64,000 nucleotides of DNA, taken from the NCBI GenBank assembly GCA_027886185.1, contig WOAB01000506.1, positions 1,054,001 to 1,118,000 on the forward strand, given 5' to 3'. Under the pieces are notes generated by a model that did no database searches, was not told where the DNA came from, and saw only the letters and a list, made by a program, of their open reading frames with translations. A program made the position numbers and the translations under genes. Source of the DNA: Rheum nobile. Taxonomy: Eukaryota; Streptophyta; Magnoliopsida; Caryophyllales; Polygonaceae. Every line of letters starts with the position of its first letter. The stretch's first letter is position 1. Below, piece after piece: positions 9,896-21,272 of this stretch.

Positions 9896-12661
9896 ATGGT
9901 TCACACCCGTGTTACTAATAATCTACCTCTAGCTTTTGATCCAGAAATCGAAAGAACTTTTCTTCAAGCTCGTAGGATGGTAGCTCGTGTTACACTTGAG
10001 TCTTTGACAACTCCCAACTTGGAGCAACCAACTCGTGCTGTGCAATTCTCTGCCCTGGGTGATGGGGTTAAATTTGAGCTCAAGACAGGAGTAGTCCATT
10101 TACTCTCGAAATTCAGTGAAATCCCGCTTGAGGATCCTATTTAGCACCTGGATGAGTTCCTTGAGGTCTGTACCAGTATGAGGCCATCTGAGATTACTGA
10201 AGATCAGATGAGGTTGAGAGTCTTTTCCTTCTCTCTGAAGGACTCAGCGAAGGACTGGTATCATTCTTTACCGCCAGGAAGCATCACTACTTGGGTGAAT
10301 TTGAAGAAGGTGTTTCTTGATAAATACTTTCCAGCAATCAAGTCCAATCAGCTCAAGAAGAAGATCTGCAAAGTAGAGAAACTGTCTAATGAGTCTCTCT
10401 ATGATTATTATGAACGCTTCAAGAAGCTGGTGAAGAGTTGCCCCTACCATGGTTATGCTAATCATGATCTGATTCTTTATCTGCATGGAGGACTCCGTGA
10501 AGATGATCGTCGAATGGTAAATTCTGCATGTGGTGGGAATATTCTGAAGAGGACTTACGAAGAGGCTCAAGAGATATTTGCTACTCTGGCAGATGACTCT
10601 AGGCAGTACAGTGGGAGAGGTTCCCAAAGCTTGGTAGTTGCTAGTTCTCAATCAAGGATTGATCAAGCTGATTTTGATGTGCTGAGAGAGGAGGTGAGGC
10701 GTCTGAAGCTGAAAGGTACGCCCCAGCAGGCTAAGGCCTGTGAGATTTGTCATGACGACTTGCATCCCACTGATTCATGTCCTACTCTACAAGAGGATGT
10801 GAATGCAGTGGGAGGATATCAGCAGAGGCCCATGCATGATCCTTACTCCAATACATACAATCCTGGTTGGAGGGATCATCCCAACTTCAGATGGAGAGAC
10901 CCAGAACCACAGCAACAACATGGTCATCCTCAACAACCAAGGCAGCCATTTGTGCCACAACCTCAAGGGCAGAGCTCGAATCCGTCCTCGTCTATGGAGG
11001 ATATGATGAAGATGCTGATGCAGAGCCACGTAAACCTCAATGAGAATGTTGCTAAGCTGTCTAAGAACCAGTTGCAGTTCCAAGAGACTACACAATCCAG
11101 CATTCAGAACTTGGAAATGCAATTTGGCCAGATCTCTCAAGTGGTGAGCAAGCTTGACGCGAAGATTTCTGGTAAACTTCCATCTCAAACGGAAGTGAAC
11201 CCAAACATTAGGAATGTCAGTGCTATGACTCTGAGGAGCGGGAAGAGGCTCGAAGAGGATGATTCTGAGGTCGACAAGGAAGCGGATTAGGAGTTGGAAC
11301 AGAACAGCGACGACGACCGCTGTGCAACTTACGGCACCCGCCGTGACATCGACGGCGACCGCCGTGAAAATGACCCTGCTCTCGACTTGTCTGATAAAAA
11401 TTGCGGCGACCGCCGCACTTATCACGGCGCCCGCCATGACGGTGAGCCAAACTTCGAACTTTCTGGTGATATTCACGGCGCCCGCCGCACTTCCTACGGC
11501 GCCCGCCGCCCCTCTGAAGCCGATGTTGAGGCTGAGAAGGAGTATGTACCTCCAATTTTTCCTGAGTGGAAGCCCGTTGCACCATTCCCATCTGCTTTGA
11601 AGCGCACCAAGCCACTGGCACAGGACAAGGACATGTTTGAGATGTTCAGAAATGTTGAGGTCAACATTCCTCTCCTCAATTTAATCAAGTCTGTCCCTCG
11701 TTATGCGAAGTTCTTGAAGCAGATGTGCACAACAAAGAGAAACCAAGACAGAAACAACAAGAAGAAGGTAAAGGTAAGCGAACATGTCTCTGCTATTTTT
11801 CAGAAGCGCTTACCCAAGAAGTGTGGCGACCCAGGTATGTTCACCATCCCCGTCACCATTGGAGGTGCCAAGTTCAATAAAGCTATGTTAGATTTGGGTG
11901 CTTCCATAAATGTTTTACCTTCATCTCTTTGTGAATCCTTAGGATTAGGACCCATGCATGCGACCAAAATTTCCATTCAGCTAGCTGATAGATCTAGTGT
12001 GCGTCCTATAGGGATAGTGGAGGATGTTTTGGTTAGGGTTGGTGATCTTACTTTTCCTGCTGACTTCTATGTGCTTGATATGGAACATGATATGCATGCA
12101 ACCCCTATTCTGTTAGGGAGATCCTTCCTGAAAACTGCAAACACTAAGATTAATGTGAGTACTGGTTCTTTAACCATGGAATTTGATGGCCAAATTATTA
12201 ACTACAATATCTATGAAGCCATGAAATCTCCTTCTGATGATCATTCTTTGTGTGCAATTGATGTACTTGAGCCTGTGGTGCAAGATGTTTTTGATGAGGA
12301 CCACCTAGATGACACACCACCTATTGTTGATTCTAGCTTGGATATTGCTATATTTGATGACTTGCAGGAAGGTGTTGCTGAGTGGGACGCTTGCTATAAG
12401 CTCCCTCCGGAGCTTCCAGGTAAATCACCTTTGCTGCTAACTCCGAGCGAGAGGCTTGTTCCCTCTTTAGTGCAGGTCTCTGAAGTCAAGGCTAAACACC
12501 CCCCTGATCGATCTAAGCATGGGGTAGACGCGACTAAGAAGGTCAAGATGGAGAAGCCGCTGAAGAGGAAGCATGGTCTAAGGTTCAAACCTTTCCATGA
12601 TTGGTTCAGGAAGGAGGTATGGATTGAGAAGGTTCCTAAGGAGCCCGATGATATGGATTGA
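9896..12661 (+). pseudogene. Element G gag-protease frame with two in-frame TAG codons
   Basis: One frame of about 920 codons, broken only by TAG at 10142-10144 and 11288-11290. Order: matrix-like start (MVHTRVTNN); Retrotrans_gag capsid core (about codons 100-230, with DWYHSLPPGSI, and DKYFPAIK); a zinc finger CEICHDDLHPTDSC; the PYSNTYNPGWRDHPNFRW block typical of Athila-type gags; a linker carrying GDRR/GARR repeats; and an aspartic protease with DLGASINVLP and ILLGRSFLK. It ends naturally at TGA 12659-12661 without RT. The first TAG fits CAG to TAG (..IQHLDEF in the family); the second is not explained by comparison. Confidence 0.8.
11309..11513 (+). repeat. Palindromic words inside the G gag-protease linker
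   Basis: Seven copies of (Y)GGCG(A/C)CCGCC(R), for example ACGGCGACCGCCGT and TGCGGCGACCGCCGCA. All lie in the same phase of the reading frame, so each encodes Gly-(Asp/Ala/Thr)-Arg-Arg/His. Six more copies lie in non-coding DNA at 12838-12985. Confidence 0.8.
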
Positions 12662-12676
12662 GGTTGTTCGAGTAGT

Positions 12677-12727
12677 ATGTCGAGCCAACGACATTAACCA
12701 AGGCGCTTCTCGGGAGGCAACCCGAGA
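12677..12727 (+). promoter_or_regulatory. Tandem RNA hairpins after the gag-protease stop (element G)
   Basis: Hairpin 1: ATGTCG-AGCCAA-CGACAT (12677-12694), 15 nt after the stop. Hairpin 2: TCTCGGG-AGGCAA-CCCGAGA (12708-12727). Counterparts occur at the same place in I, D and C with the loops kept and the stems changed in a pairing-preserving way. Role unknown. Confidence 0.7.
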
Positions 12728-12837
12728 TTTGGTAGTTTATTTTCTTTCCCTTAGTCAATTTCTTTTGTTTTTCCCTTTAGTTTTTTTTTTGTGTCGAACT
12801 AACCTGCAGGAAGCGTATCAAAGCGAAGAAGGAGTTC

Positions 12838-12985
12838 ACAGCGCCTGCCGCTAACCTTACGGCGCCTGCCGTAAATGCCTCGCCAAGAAAGTTGGCCACG
12901 ACTTGAGAACGGCGACCGACGTTTAATCGCGGCGCCCGCCGCAATTACGGCGCCTGCCGCCCTCCTTACGGCGACCGTCGCAATT
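12838..12985 (+). repeat. Palindromic words downstream of the G hairpins
   Basis: Six copies with consensus ACGGCG(AC/CC/CT)GCCGT, e.g. TACGGCGCCTGCCGTA and CGCGGCGCCCGCCGCAA, about 15-35 bp apart. They occupy the slot that holds GGCGGTCGCC words in D and ACTCGACCGAGT words in C. Confidence 0.8.
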
Positions 12986-13514
12986 TCTCAGGTAAAAATA
13001 AAATAAAAAAATAATAAAAATAATAAAAAAGAGATCTACCGGAGGCCAGCTGTCCAGATTCCCACAGAGAGGTGCGCATCATGTTGCCAACGGAGGAATA
13101 TATTCACCCTACATTTATTTGGCAACTATGATGGCCCTGCAGTCGACAACTGGAGAGGAGGTACACCAGGGCCCAACCACGATGACATCTGGGCCCATTT
13201 TTGAAGGCCATGCAACCCCGTCCCCCTGTCTGACCACTACTTCACCAGAGTGGTTCATCTTGGTTGCGTGGTAGGAGTTGATTGAGTTGAAGGCCGTGCA
13301 ACCCCGCATTGTTTGATTACCACTACTCACCAAGTGGTCACCTTATGGTTGCACAGTAGAAGACGAATATGGAGTAATTAAGACGCACGCTCAACACCTG
13401 GATATGCGCTTTTATGACTACACCGCCAATAACAAGGAAGTGTCCAAGCCAACTCGGCAATGTTGTGAGTTATTTTTTGCTTTTCCCTGTGCTTTATTCT
13501 TTTGTCTTTCATTA

Positions 13515-13546
13515 CATTGAGGACAATGCAATGTTTAAGCATGGGG
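13515..13546 (+). promoter_or_regulatory. Internal hairpin-TTTAAGC-purine module (element G)
   Basis: CATTG-AGGA-CAATG, then CAATG, TTTAAGC and ATGGGG. Same module as at 22386 (I), 34700 (D) and 51391 (C). The terminal copy expected beside the 3' LTR was lost with the end of G. Confidence 0.65.
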
Positions 13547-13652
13547 TGAGGTTTTATACTTGCTACGCTGCTGAGGAGAAAAATGAAAAAAATGAAAAGA
13601 GCCAAAAATTGAAAAAAGGCTATCATAAAAATCCTGGGATAGGTCAAAAAAA

Positions 13653-13793
13653 CCCGAAAGGGCAGCCTAGGTAATAAGCAGGTGGCTTGGACCAACATTA
13701 GGCTGGGGTAATATGAGGTCAAGAGTGACGTGAGCTTATATGAGCACATCTATTGAAAAATGAAATGAGTGGCTTAGTGAAAACCCGAAAGGG
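13653..13793 (+). repeat. Paired CCC-GAAA-GGG hairpins (element G)
   Basis: AACCCGAAAGGGC occurs at about 13651-13663 and again at 13782-13794, 131 nt apart, flanking a conserved GTGGCTTGGACC...TTAGGCTGGGGTAAT block. The same pair is in I (22519-22528, 22650-22659) and D (34454-34463, 34586-34595). Confidence 0.65.
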
Positions 13794-14930
13794 CGCCTTG
13801 GCAAAATGAGCGAAAAAGAAGAAGAGTGATTTTAGGATTTCTCACTATTCTTGGCGAGGCGTCATAAGAAGAGGAGTCAAAGAAGGATTATCGGGTAGGT
13901 CACTCTGGGAGACATAAGGAGCAATAGATGGAGGCTAGGATTAGAGGTTACTCACACTTTTGGATGTCCGGGTTAGCTTGGGGGAAGTACTGTAACACCC
14001 CCAAATCTTAACCCATCTGGAAAGGTATTACCGCCAGTGACCCCAGTGTTCCTTACCGAGATCACCCAAGGCTTTACCGGATTAAATACAATTTAAGGCA
14101 TACAATGATACATAATGATCAAAGTATCCAAATCAAAACATCAATAAAATGAAACATGAGTTACGGGATTACATCCCAATCCCGAATAGGACAAATACAG
14201 AGTTTAAACAAAGTACATCGGAAGACAAATAAAAGATTTTACAAACGGGGTTGTGATCGTGATGATCACCTGCCCAAGGATCTCAACCTGATTAAAAGCA
14301 ATTATTAAAACAACCGTTGTCTTCATAGTCAATCTAGTCTCCTCATCTTCGCTCTATCTGATGTGCCGAATCGAACGGATGACACCAGCCCACATGCGGA
14401 GAACAATGTTCGTGGGTTAGTCTACTTGAATAGACTAGCAAGGGTAAAAAGCAGAATGGTTCGAGTGATTGTAACCGTTTACTATCATTGTCCCTCGAAT
14501 AATAACCGAAGGGACGATATATAAACCGGCACTTTCACGGAATAACAACAAGAGGTATGCATGAGAGAAGATTCTGGAAGACTCCATCTTCACAGAAATC
14601 GACTCGAAAAGAGACTCCAAGAGATTGAGTCTTTAAGGAAATATGACAAATCTGGAATGATTACAGGATCATACAACAATGATTTAAAAGTTGACTGAGA
14701 TGCTTCGGTTCACGACCAACCTCATCGCATACAGCGAATCCAGATTGGAAAGAGAACGTACTATGATCAAAGCCGAGACGAGTTTTCCTAGCTGCACTAT
14801 AACTTAGCTGCACTACTCGCCAAAGGTATATTAATTATGTGCACTCGGGCATTTTATCTTATTTAATTCCAAAACGCACATCACGTTATAGGCTTTTAAA
14901 TCATCTCATCCATCGGGATAAAGAGATACC

Positions 14931-15166
14931 GTCGGGAACTAAATCCATGGACGGAGTTGACTCGGGAACTAAATCCCAAGAGTCGAATCGAGAACTAAGC
15001 CTCGCGGGAACTAAATCCCTAGGAGCGGAGTTGACTCGGGAACTAAATCCCAAGAGTCGAATCGGGAACTAAATCCCGCGGGAACTAAATCCCTCAAGGC
15101 GGAGTCGGGAACTAAATCCCTACAAACGGCATTAGAGAAGGATGGTAGGAACTAAATCCTAACCAC
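14931..15166 (+). repeat. GGGAACTAAATCCC minisatellite in the H LTR
   Basis: About nine copies of the 14-mer GGGAACTAAATCCC or close variants, at uneven spacing of about 15-45 bp. Arms CGGGA and TCCCG are complementary. Longer units (GAGTTGACTCGGGAACTAAA) are themselves repeated. Confidence 0.85.
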
Positions 15167-16381
15167 CAGGTTATCAAGAAACGACTAGCACTCGCAATGA
15201 GATACACAGTAGCGTTCCTACGAATACTCGTGCTAACTAAACAGTTCAACACAACAATAACTCATAACAATGCCCTCAAGACCCGTTACAGATAAAATAG
15301 CGTTGTTCTAACAATATACAACCTATTATAATATCTGTATTAATTCACATATATATATATAATAGCGTTGTTCTAACAGATATACAACCTATTATAATAT
15401 CATATTTTAGTTTTCCAAAACAGTTAACAAAACCGTTTCCAGATGAACACAATAATCATTCCAAATTAATTACTCAGATAAACAACTGATAATTAATGTA
15501 AATATGGAACGATGAGCAAGAGCGAACCGCCACTTGCCTGGAAAAGATTCGGCGATGAATCTGGACGAGACGACTACCGAAAATATCCTTTCCGAGGATA
15601 TGGCTTAAGCTTCAGAATATTTCTACCAGAAAACGAGTCCACATGCAATCCAGCAAATCACGTTCTAACTGACAAATTAATTATCTATCAATTAATTTGA
15701 TTGGACGAATTTAAGAATTTATATTTAATAAATTTCTATGATATTAAATCATAAAATAAATTATTAAATTTTCCTTAAAAAAATACGGACGAAAGGGAAT
15801 CGAAATTATACCGCTCGAATAATTTCGGGTTGAATTTGGACTGGAGGCTTAATGGGCTAATCGGCCCATCACGAAACAATTCAACAGGGGGCCCACTCCA
15901 CTATTCCTCCTCCTTCAACCTTTCTCCTTCAACAACACAACAACAACAGCAACAACTTCAACGTGGAGCAGAGCTCGGTGCTCCGTCTTCACCCCCCCTC
16001 GTCGCCGGCGTGAGCAGCAGCCAGCAGAGGAGCAACGATGGCAGGGACACCACGCAGCAGCTCGTCGATGCCGGGAAGAAGCAGCAGCAGCAACGCATGA
16101 CGACGGCAACAACGGCACCGCGAACAGCTCCGACAAGCAACAATGCGCCCAGATCTGGCGCCCTTTTTACCGGAGATGACATCCACCAACAGCACCGCAG
16201 CTCTGCCAACCTCAGCAACAGTCCAACGATCGAACGCAACAACTCGCTGACGGGGAAGAAGGTTCACGACGCCGGCGGGAGAGATGTCGAGCAGAGGAAC
16301 GGGAGTTGGAGAGTAATTGGGTGAGGTGATGCTGCATCCATCGAGCTCCATTTATAGCTATGGAAGGGGCAGAGATCCGAC

Positions 16382-16482
16382 CACCAACCTCGAGCCAAGC
16401 AACGAAGCACTTTCGGCGATACTTTCGGCGAGTGCGTCGCCAACCTCGAGCCAAGCAACGAAGCACTTTCGGCGATACTTCT
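16382..16482 (+). repeat. Tandem duplication in the H LTR
   Basis: A block starting ACCAACCTCGAGCCAAGC and running through CACTTTCGGCGATACTT occurs at 16382-16422 and again at 16440-16482 with almost no change, just upstream (on the element's strand) of the LTR TATA box. Confidence 0.75.
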
Positions 16483-16739
16483 GGCAGTACGTGAAGTAAT
16501 ATGGAAATTGGTATGGGTATTAAACCCCGAAAATTATATGTTTGTATCCAAACAAATATTCTAAGTCTCGAAAATACATTGAATGTATTTTATACCACTC
16601 AGGGAATTATTTCGGATATCATGGATATTTCAGAAAATCCAAACTCCACTGAAAGCGAAATAATTAATTAGTGAAGGTTGGGAAAAATTACCCGAATATC
16701 CTTACTAAAAATTGAGGGATATTACATCATCTCCCCCTT

Positions 16740-19150
16740 AAAAGAAGTTTCGACCCCGAAACTTGGCCGAAAACAACTCGGGAAAGCGTCTAAGCATATC
16801 CGCCTCAGTTTCTCAGGTTTCCCAAGTAACTTCTTTTGTCCCAGACTTGGACCACAGAATTCGTACCAACAGTACGATCTTGTTGCACAGTTGCTACACA
16901 CGGCGTTCGAGAATGCACACTGGCATCTCCTCTCAAGCATCATTGCCTGAATCTCGATGTCCTTAAAGCTTAGCACATGAGACTCATCTTGGCACGAATT
17001 TCCTTAGCAAGGATACGTGGAACACATTATGCACTGGGTGTGCCGATGGCGGCAATGCCAAACGGTACGCTAGAGATCCTACTCTAACCAGAATCTCGAA
17101 TGGTCCCACGTAGCGAGGGTTAAGCTTCCCATGCTTACCAAACCTGAATACTCCTTGGATGGCGATACTCTGACAAGTACCTTGCCACCAACCTTGAACT
17201 TGGCAGTTCTACGCTTTTGGTCTGCGTAAGACTTTTATTGACTCTGAATGGTCAACATTCTCTGTCTTAATCAAAGAAATGTATGGAGCTGTCCTCTCGA
17301 CCAACTCTGGTCCAAGCAGAATTTTGTCGGCATACTCAACCCAACAAATCGGAGACCTGCCTCTATGACCATACAAAGCTTCGAACGGAATCATCTTGAT
17401 TGTAGCATGCCAGCTATTATCGTATGTGAGCTCAATCAGACTTAGGCTGTCTTTCCAGCTAGTCAGACGATCGAGCACACAAGCTCTTAGCATATCCTCC
17501 AGAGTCTGGATGGTCCTTTCAGATTGGCCATCTGTCTGAGGATGAAACATTGTACTGAACCTCAATTCAGTTCTCATGGCCTTGTGAAGTTCTTACCAAA
17601 ACCTTGACATGAATCGGCCATCTCGATCTGATACAATGGTCTTAGGAATGCCATGTAAACGGATAATCTCCTGGTGGAACACTTCTGCTGACCTCTGGGT
17701 CACCCAAGTAACCTCAGTTTCCAATGCAAACACTATTGCTGCAAGTTCTAGGTCATGTGTTGGTTAGTTTGCTTCATAGGTTTTCAATTGTCTAGATGCG
17801 TATGCAATAACCTTGCCCTTCTGCATCAAAGACACATCCCAACCCATTTCTCGAAGCATTAACTATAGACCATATAGCCATCATTCTTTCTGACAACGCC
17901 AAAACTGGTGTAAAAGTCAGACACTGTTTCAACTTCTTGAAAACTAGTCTTGCACTTGTCATCCTAGACAACTTCTGGTTGACCTTGTGGACAGACTGGT
18001 CATAGGTGGAGAGATCTTAGAAAAATCCTTCCATGAACCGTCTATAATGTCCTGCAAGCTTTGGGAAACTGAGCACCTCACTCACACCCTGAGGCCGCTT
18101 CCAAACAACTACTGATTCACTCTTCTGGGGAATAACCATAACCTCATTCTTATTGATCACATGGCCTAAGAAAGCCACTTCTAGATCCAACAATCGCACT
18201 TAGCCCACTTTGCATACAACCGACTTGGTCTAAGGACCGATAAAGCAATCCACAGATGTTCCCTGTGAGCTTCCTTGCTTGGGAAAATATCAAAATGTCA
18301 TTGATGAAGACCACTATGAACTTATTCAAGTACTGGTCTAAAACATCGATGCACTAGGTTCATGAAAACTCCTGGAGCATTCGTAAGCCTAGATGGCATG
18401 ACTACAAACTAGTAGTGACCATCTCTTGTTTGAAACGCAATCCTCGGAATATCATCCTCACGAATCCTGAGCTGATGAAAACCAGATCTCAGGTCGATCT
18501 TGGAGAAAAATTTTGCTCCCTGTAGTTGATCCAACAGATCATCACTCCTTGGCAACAGATACTTGCTCTTGATCGTGACTTTATTCAACTCTCGAAAGTC
18601 AAAACAAAGTCGAAACGGTCCATCTTTTATTTTGACAAATAAAACTAGGGCACTCCTACTCAAGGTGATGCACTCAACTTTATATAACTTTTGTCAAGAA
18701 GATCCTTGAGTTGCTTCTTCAACTCTTGCATCTCAACAGGAGCCATCCGGTACGGTGCCTCAGAGATCGGCGTGGTACACGGCTCGAGATCAATTGCAAA
18801 CTCCATGACACAATTCAGGGTATCCAGGAATATCTTCTGGAAAGACACCCGGAAATCCTCTAACCACAGGAATAACAAAACTGAAGTCGATCACTGCCTT
18901 ATGACGCTTCCGTCAATCCATACCGAGAATAATTATCGTATGGGACCATGGTTATTTAGGTCAAATCGCTTTGAATTTCTTACCCTTGATGGTAATCGAC
19001 AATCCGACAGACGATTGGTTTCCACTACATGGTCACCATCTTGGACCAGCCCACTACATGGTTCACAGACGACTCACTAGTGGCTTCGAGCCCAGGCCCA
19101 GCCATTTCCAGCGTCCACTGTTGCCATGAGCCGCTATCCATACATCTCAA
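16740..19150 (-). pseudogene. Element H pol remnants: RT, RNase H edge, integrase tail, chromodomain
   Basis: Fragments in several minus frames. RT N-terminal half at 18878-18409 (KIKDGPFRLCFDFRELNK, FFSKIDLRSGFHQLRI) and RT thumb at 18199-18017 (VAFLGHVINKNEV, KLAGHYRRF). Integrase C-terminal half at 17577-17209 (FHPQTDGQSERTIQTLEDML, FEALYGHRGRSPICW), and a chromodomain-like end near 16960-16740 (ILERR-VQQLRNK, TWETEETLRR). The YxDD block, RNase H and the integrase zinc finger and first catalytic residues are missing, so at least 1 kb is deleted, with many frameshifts besides. Confidence 0.7.
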
Positions 19151-19454
19151 CCCATCCTTGGTAGCTCCACCTAATTAATAGGCAGCCATCTCCTAAGAGG
19201 TTGTTGGTGAGTCTCGAACACGAGACCTTACCCCATACCAAGCAACGAAACATTAACTTGGTATAAACCAAAGGTTCATATATAAGAAGAGTTACAACAA
19301 AAGGTTCACAACCTCGTTGTACACACAACTTAACTTACAACCATCCAAAATTAAAGTCTGGGTAGCACCCACATCAACAACACATTAAAAAAAGTGTAAT
19401 GCCGATATAAAGTACTCTAAGCATTAGGAGCATAGGGTCCATCCGCCTCACGCA

Positions 19455-20759
19455 TCACGTAAAGACGTTGACCTTGGCTTCCTGAAGCCACCGGGGCTTT
19501 CCCTTTGTTTCTCGCAGTTGTCTGCATTGAAGGACTAGGGGCTTCCACCGGACTGAACCTGGGTTGGTTGTTCTGATTAACAAATCCCTGCTGTGACTAG
19601 CCCCTTTCTGTCTCCTCTGCGGACAAAATAACTGCAAGTGTCCTTCCTTTCCACAGGCATAGCACGTTTTCTCCTCCTTCAGACACACATTACTCTTGTG
19701 CCCGTAGGTACCACAGTTGTAGCACTGGATCAGGCTATTGCCCTGACCCGAACGTTGCGTAGACCCATCCTGAGTCATATTCGTTTTTGCTCGGCCAGAT
19801 TTGGCAAAATCAGATGGTAGAGCGGGACGTTTAAACCCACTTGCCTTAGGCTGGTTCTCCCCTTGCCTCTGGCTATCACGCTTCTTGGTCGACTCTTCCA
19901 GAGTCACCTCTAACTTGTAGGCTGCATCCACGTACTGCTCCAAAGTCGAGCATCCGTGACGTACCATCAGTGGCTTAATATCTGGGCCCATCCACTCATG
20001 GAAATACCAGATTTTCTGTGCCTCACTGGATATCTCAGGTCCAGCATACTGTAGCAAATGATTGAACTTGGTGGCGAGCTCTGTCACCTTCAATCCATCA
20101 GTCTTAGGGTATAGGAACTCCTTGTGTTTCTCCTCCCTCATAGCACGAGAGAAGAAATGGTCCGTCATCTTGGTCTTAAACATTGACCAGGTCAACACCG
20201 GGCTATCAGCTAAGCCGGTACTCTCCCACCATTCACTGGCTTCTTCCTTCAACTGTAGAGAAGCTATGTGCACTTTCTCTGCTTCAGTGCACTCAACATT
20301 ACGAAACAACCATTCCATATGTGAGAACCAATGAGCCACCCTGACTGGCTCTCCCTTTCCATCATAGCTGTCAGGTCTTATAGAGTTAATGGCCTTCAGC
20401 GCTCGGCCATACTCTCCTATATCCCTGATCACGCCTCCCTGTAGTACATGGTTCTCTTGTTCCTCAAACCTCGGAACTTCTGGAGGTACTGGCACTCCTT
20501 GTGCCTGAGGTGCAATTGGCCTCATTATCTCGGTGATTGCTTGTAGAACAATCCCCCGAATTGCTACGACTGTCGCTGCATCGAGCACTACTGGAGCGTC
20601 GGCCTGAGCTTGGCCATTGCCTCCTGGATTATTATTGAAGACAGACTCACGCTCTCCTGACGGGTCTGCATCAATCCTCGGGTTTGGTCTGGGGTCATTA
20701 CTCGGCCCAGCACCAGCACGGATAACGTTCCTCGTGTTCATCATCTGTTTATCGATCAA
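19455..20759 (-). pseudogene. Element H gag
   Basis: Frame of 434 codons; the likely start is the MMNTRN methionine a few codons in. Capsid region about codons 115-260 (SYDGKGEPVRVAHWFSHMEW, LKEEASEWWES, FSRAMREEKHKEFL) and two CCHC zinc knuckles near codons 340-375 (CYNCGTYGHKSNVC, CYACGKEGHLQLFC). The last 30 or so residues run out of the family frame, so the link to protease is frameshifted. Gag would form the particle and bind RNA. Confidence 0.75.
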
Positions 20760-21178
20760 ATTCCAAGGATTTTATCACATTAATATCATTCTGATATACT
20801 TATTGTAATAAAATCAACTTAGAATAGATCACCTTGGTAATTTCTATTGATGAACTCAAACCGAGTTACTAGATTCTACAATCTTAACTCACAACGAGCG
20901 AACTGGGAATCAAGCCTAACTGGAGATGGCGAAATCACCTCGGCTTCCCTCGGGTTCCTCTGAAGAGAACAGAATGCACCCATATCTAACGGGGCAATGG
21001 GGAAGGAATTAGTCTTTCTAGACATAGAAGCAAGCTTACTATATCAGACTGTACAGAAGACATGACTATGAACGGTGTTTTGAAATTCTTTTCACTTTGA
21101 AAATTCAGAGCCCTTTTTAAAGCATTTTCAAAAACGGATAAATGATTTATAAAATCCCAAACCCGTTTTAAAACCTTT

Positions 21179-21191
21179 GGCTCTGATACCA
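21179..21191 (-). other. Element H primer-binding site (initiator tRNA-Met)
   Basis: On minus TGGTATCAGAGCC, the standard plant tRNA-iMet site, 4 nt from the LTR stump at 21196. Confidence 0.8.
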
Positions 21192-21272
21192 CAACTGTAA
21201 CACCCCCAAATCTTAACCCATCTGGAAAGGTATTACCGCCAGTGACCCCAGTGTTCCTTACCGAGATCACCC

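Larger units (their letters stand above)
8523..13990 (+). mobile_element. Element G: gag-protease-only Athila-like LTR element, 3' end lost
   Basis: 5' LTR (8523-9816), tRNA-Asp-type primer site, a gag-protease frame (9896-12661), then about 1.3 kb of non-coding DNA with conserved hairpins. It stops at 13990, where H begins, in the sequence GGGGGAAGTAC that in relative I continues for about 230 bp to the 3' LTR. No RT or integrase is present, and none looks deleted: the frame ends in a natural stop followed by the same conserved 3' region as in D, I and C. It belongs to the non-autonomous, gag-carrying class of LTR elements. Confidence 0.75.
13991..16724 (-). repeat. Element H 3' LTR
   Basis: 2734 bp; reads TGTAACACCCCC...GGATATTACA on plus. 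The first 79 bp match the LTR stump at 21196-21272. On minus it has TATAAATGG at about 16358-16350 as a likely promoter. It contains a minisatellite (14931-15166), a tandem pair of about 50 bp (15296-15345, 15360-15412) and another of about 42 bp (16382-16422, 16440-16482). A Gln-rich plus-strand frame at 15830-16324 is antisense to the LTR transcript and is probably chance. Confidence 0.75.
13991..21272 (-). mobile_element. Element H: decayed Tekay/Del-like chromovirus
   Basis: Minus orientation. Complete 3' LTR (13991-16724), polypurine tract AAGGGGGAGATGA read on minus (16725-16737), degenerate pol (16740-19150), gag with two zinc knuckles (19455-20759), primer site (21179-21191), and only 77 bp of the 5' LTR (21196-21272), which ends at a junction with fragment I. 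Long LTRs, TGTAATATCCC...GGGTGTTACA ends and two CCHC knuckles fit the Tekay/Del clade. The left flank AGTAC has no partner because the right end is lost. Confidence 0.75.

Noticed and set aside
15830..16324. 164-codon Gln/Ser-rich plus-strand ORF
   Set aside because: It lies inside the H LTR, antisense to its transcript, and is made of CAG/CAA runs; no domain.
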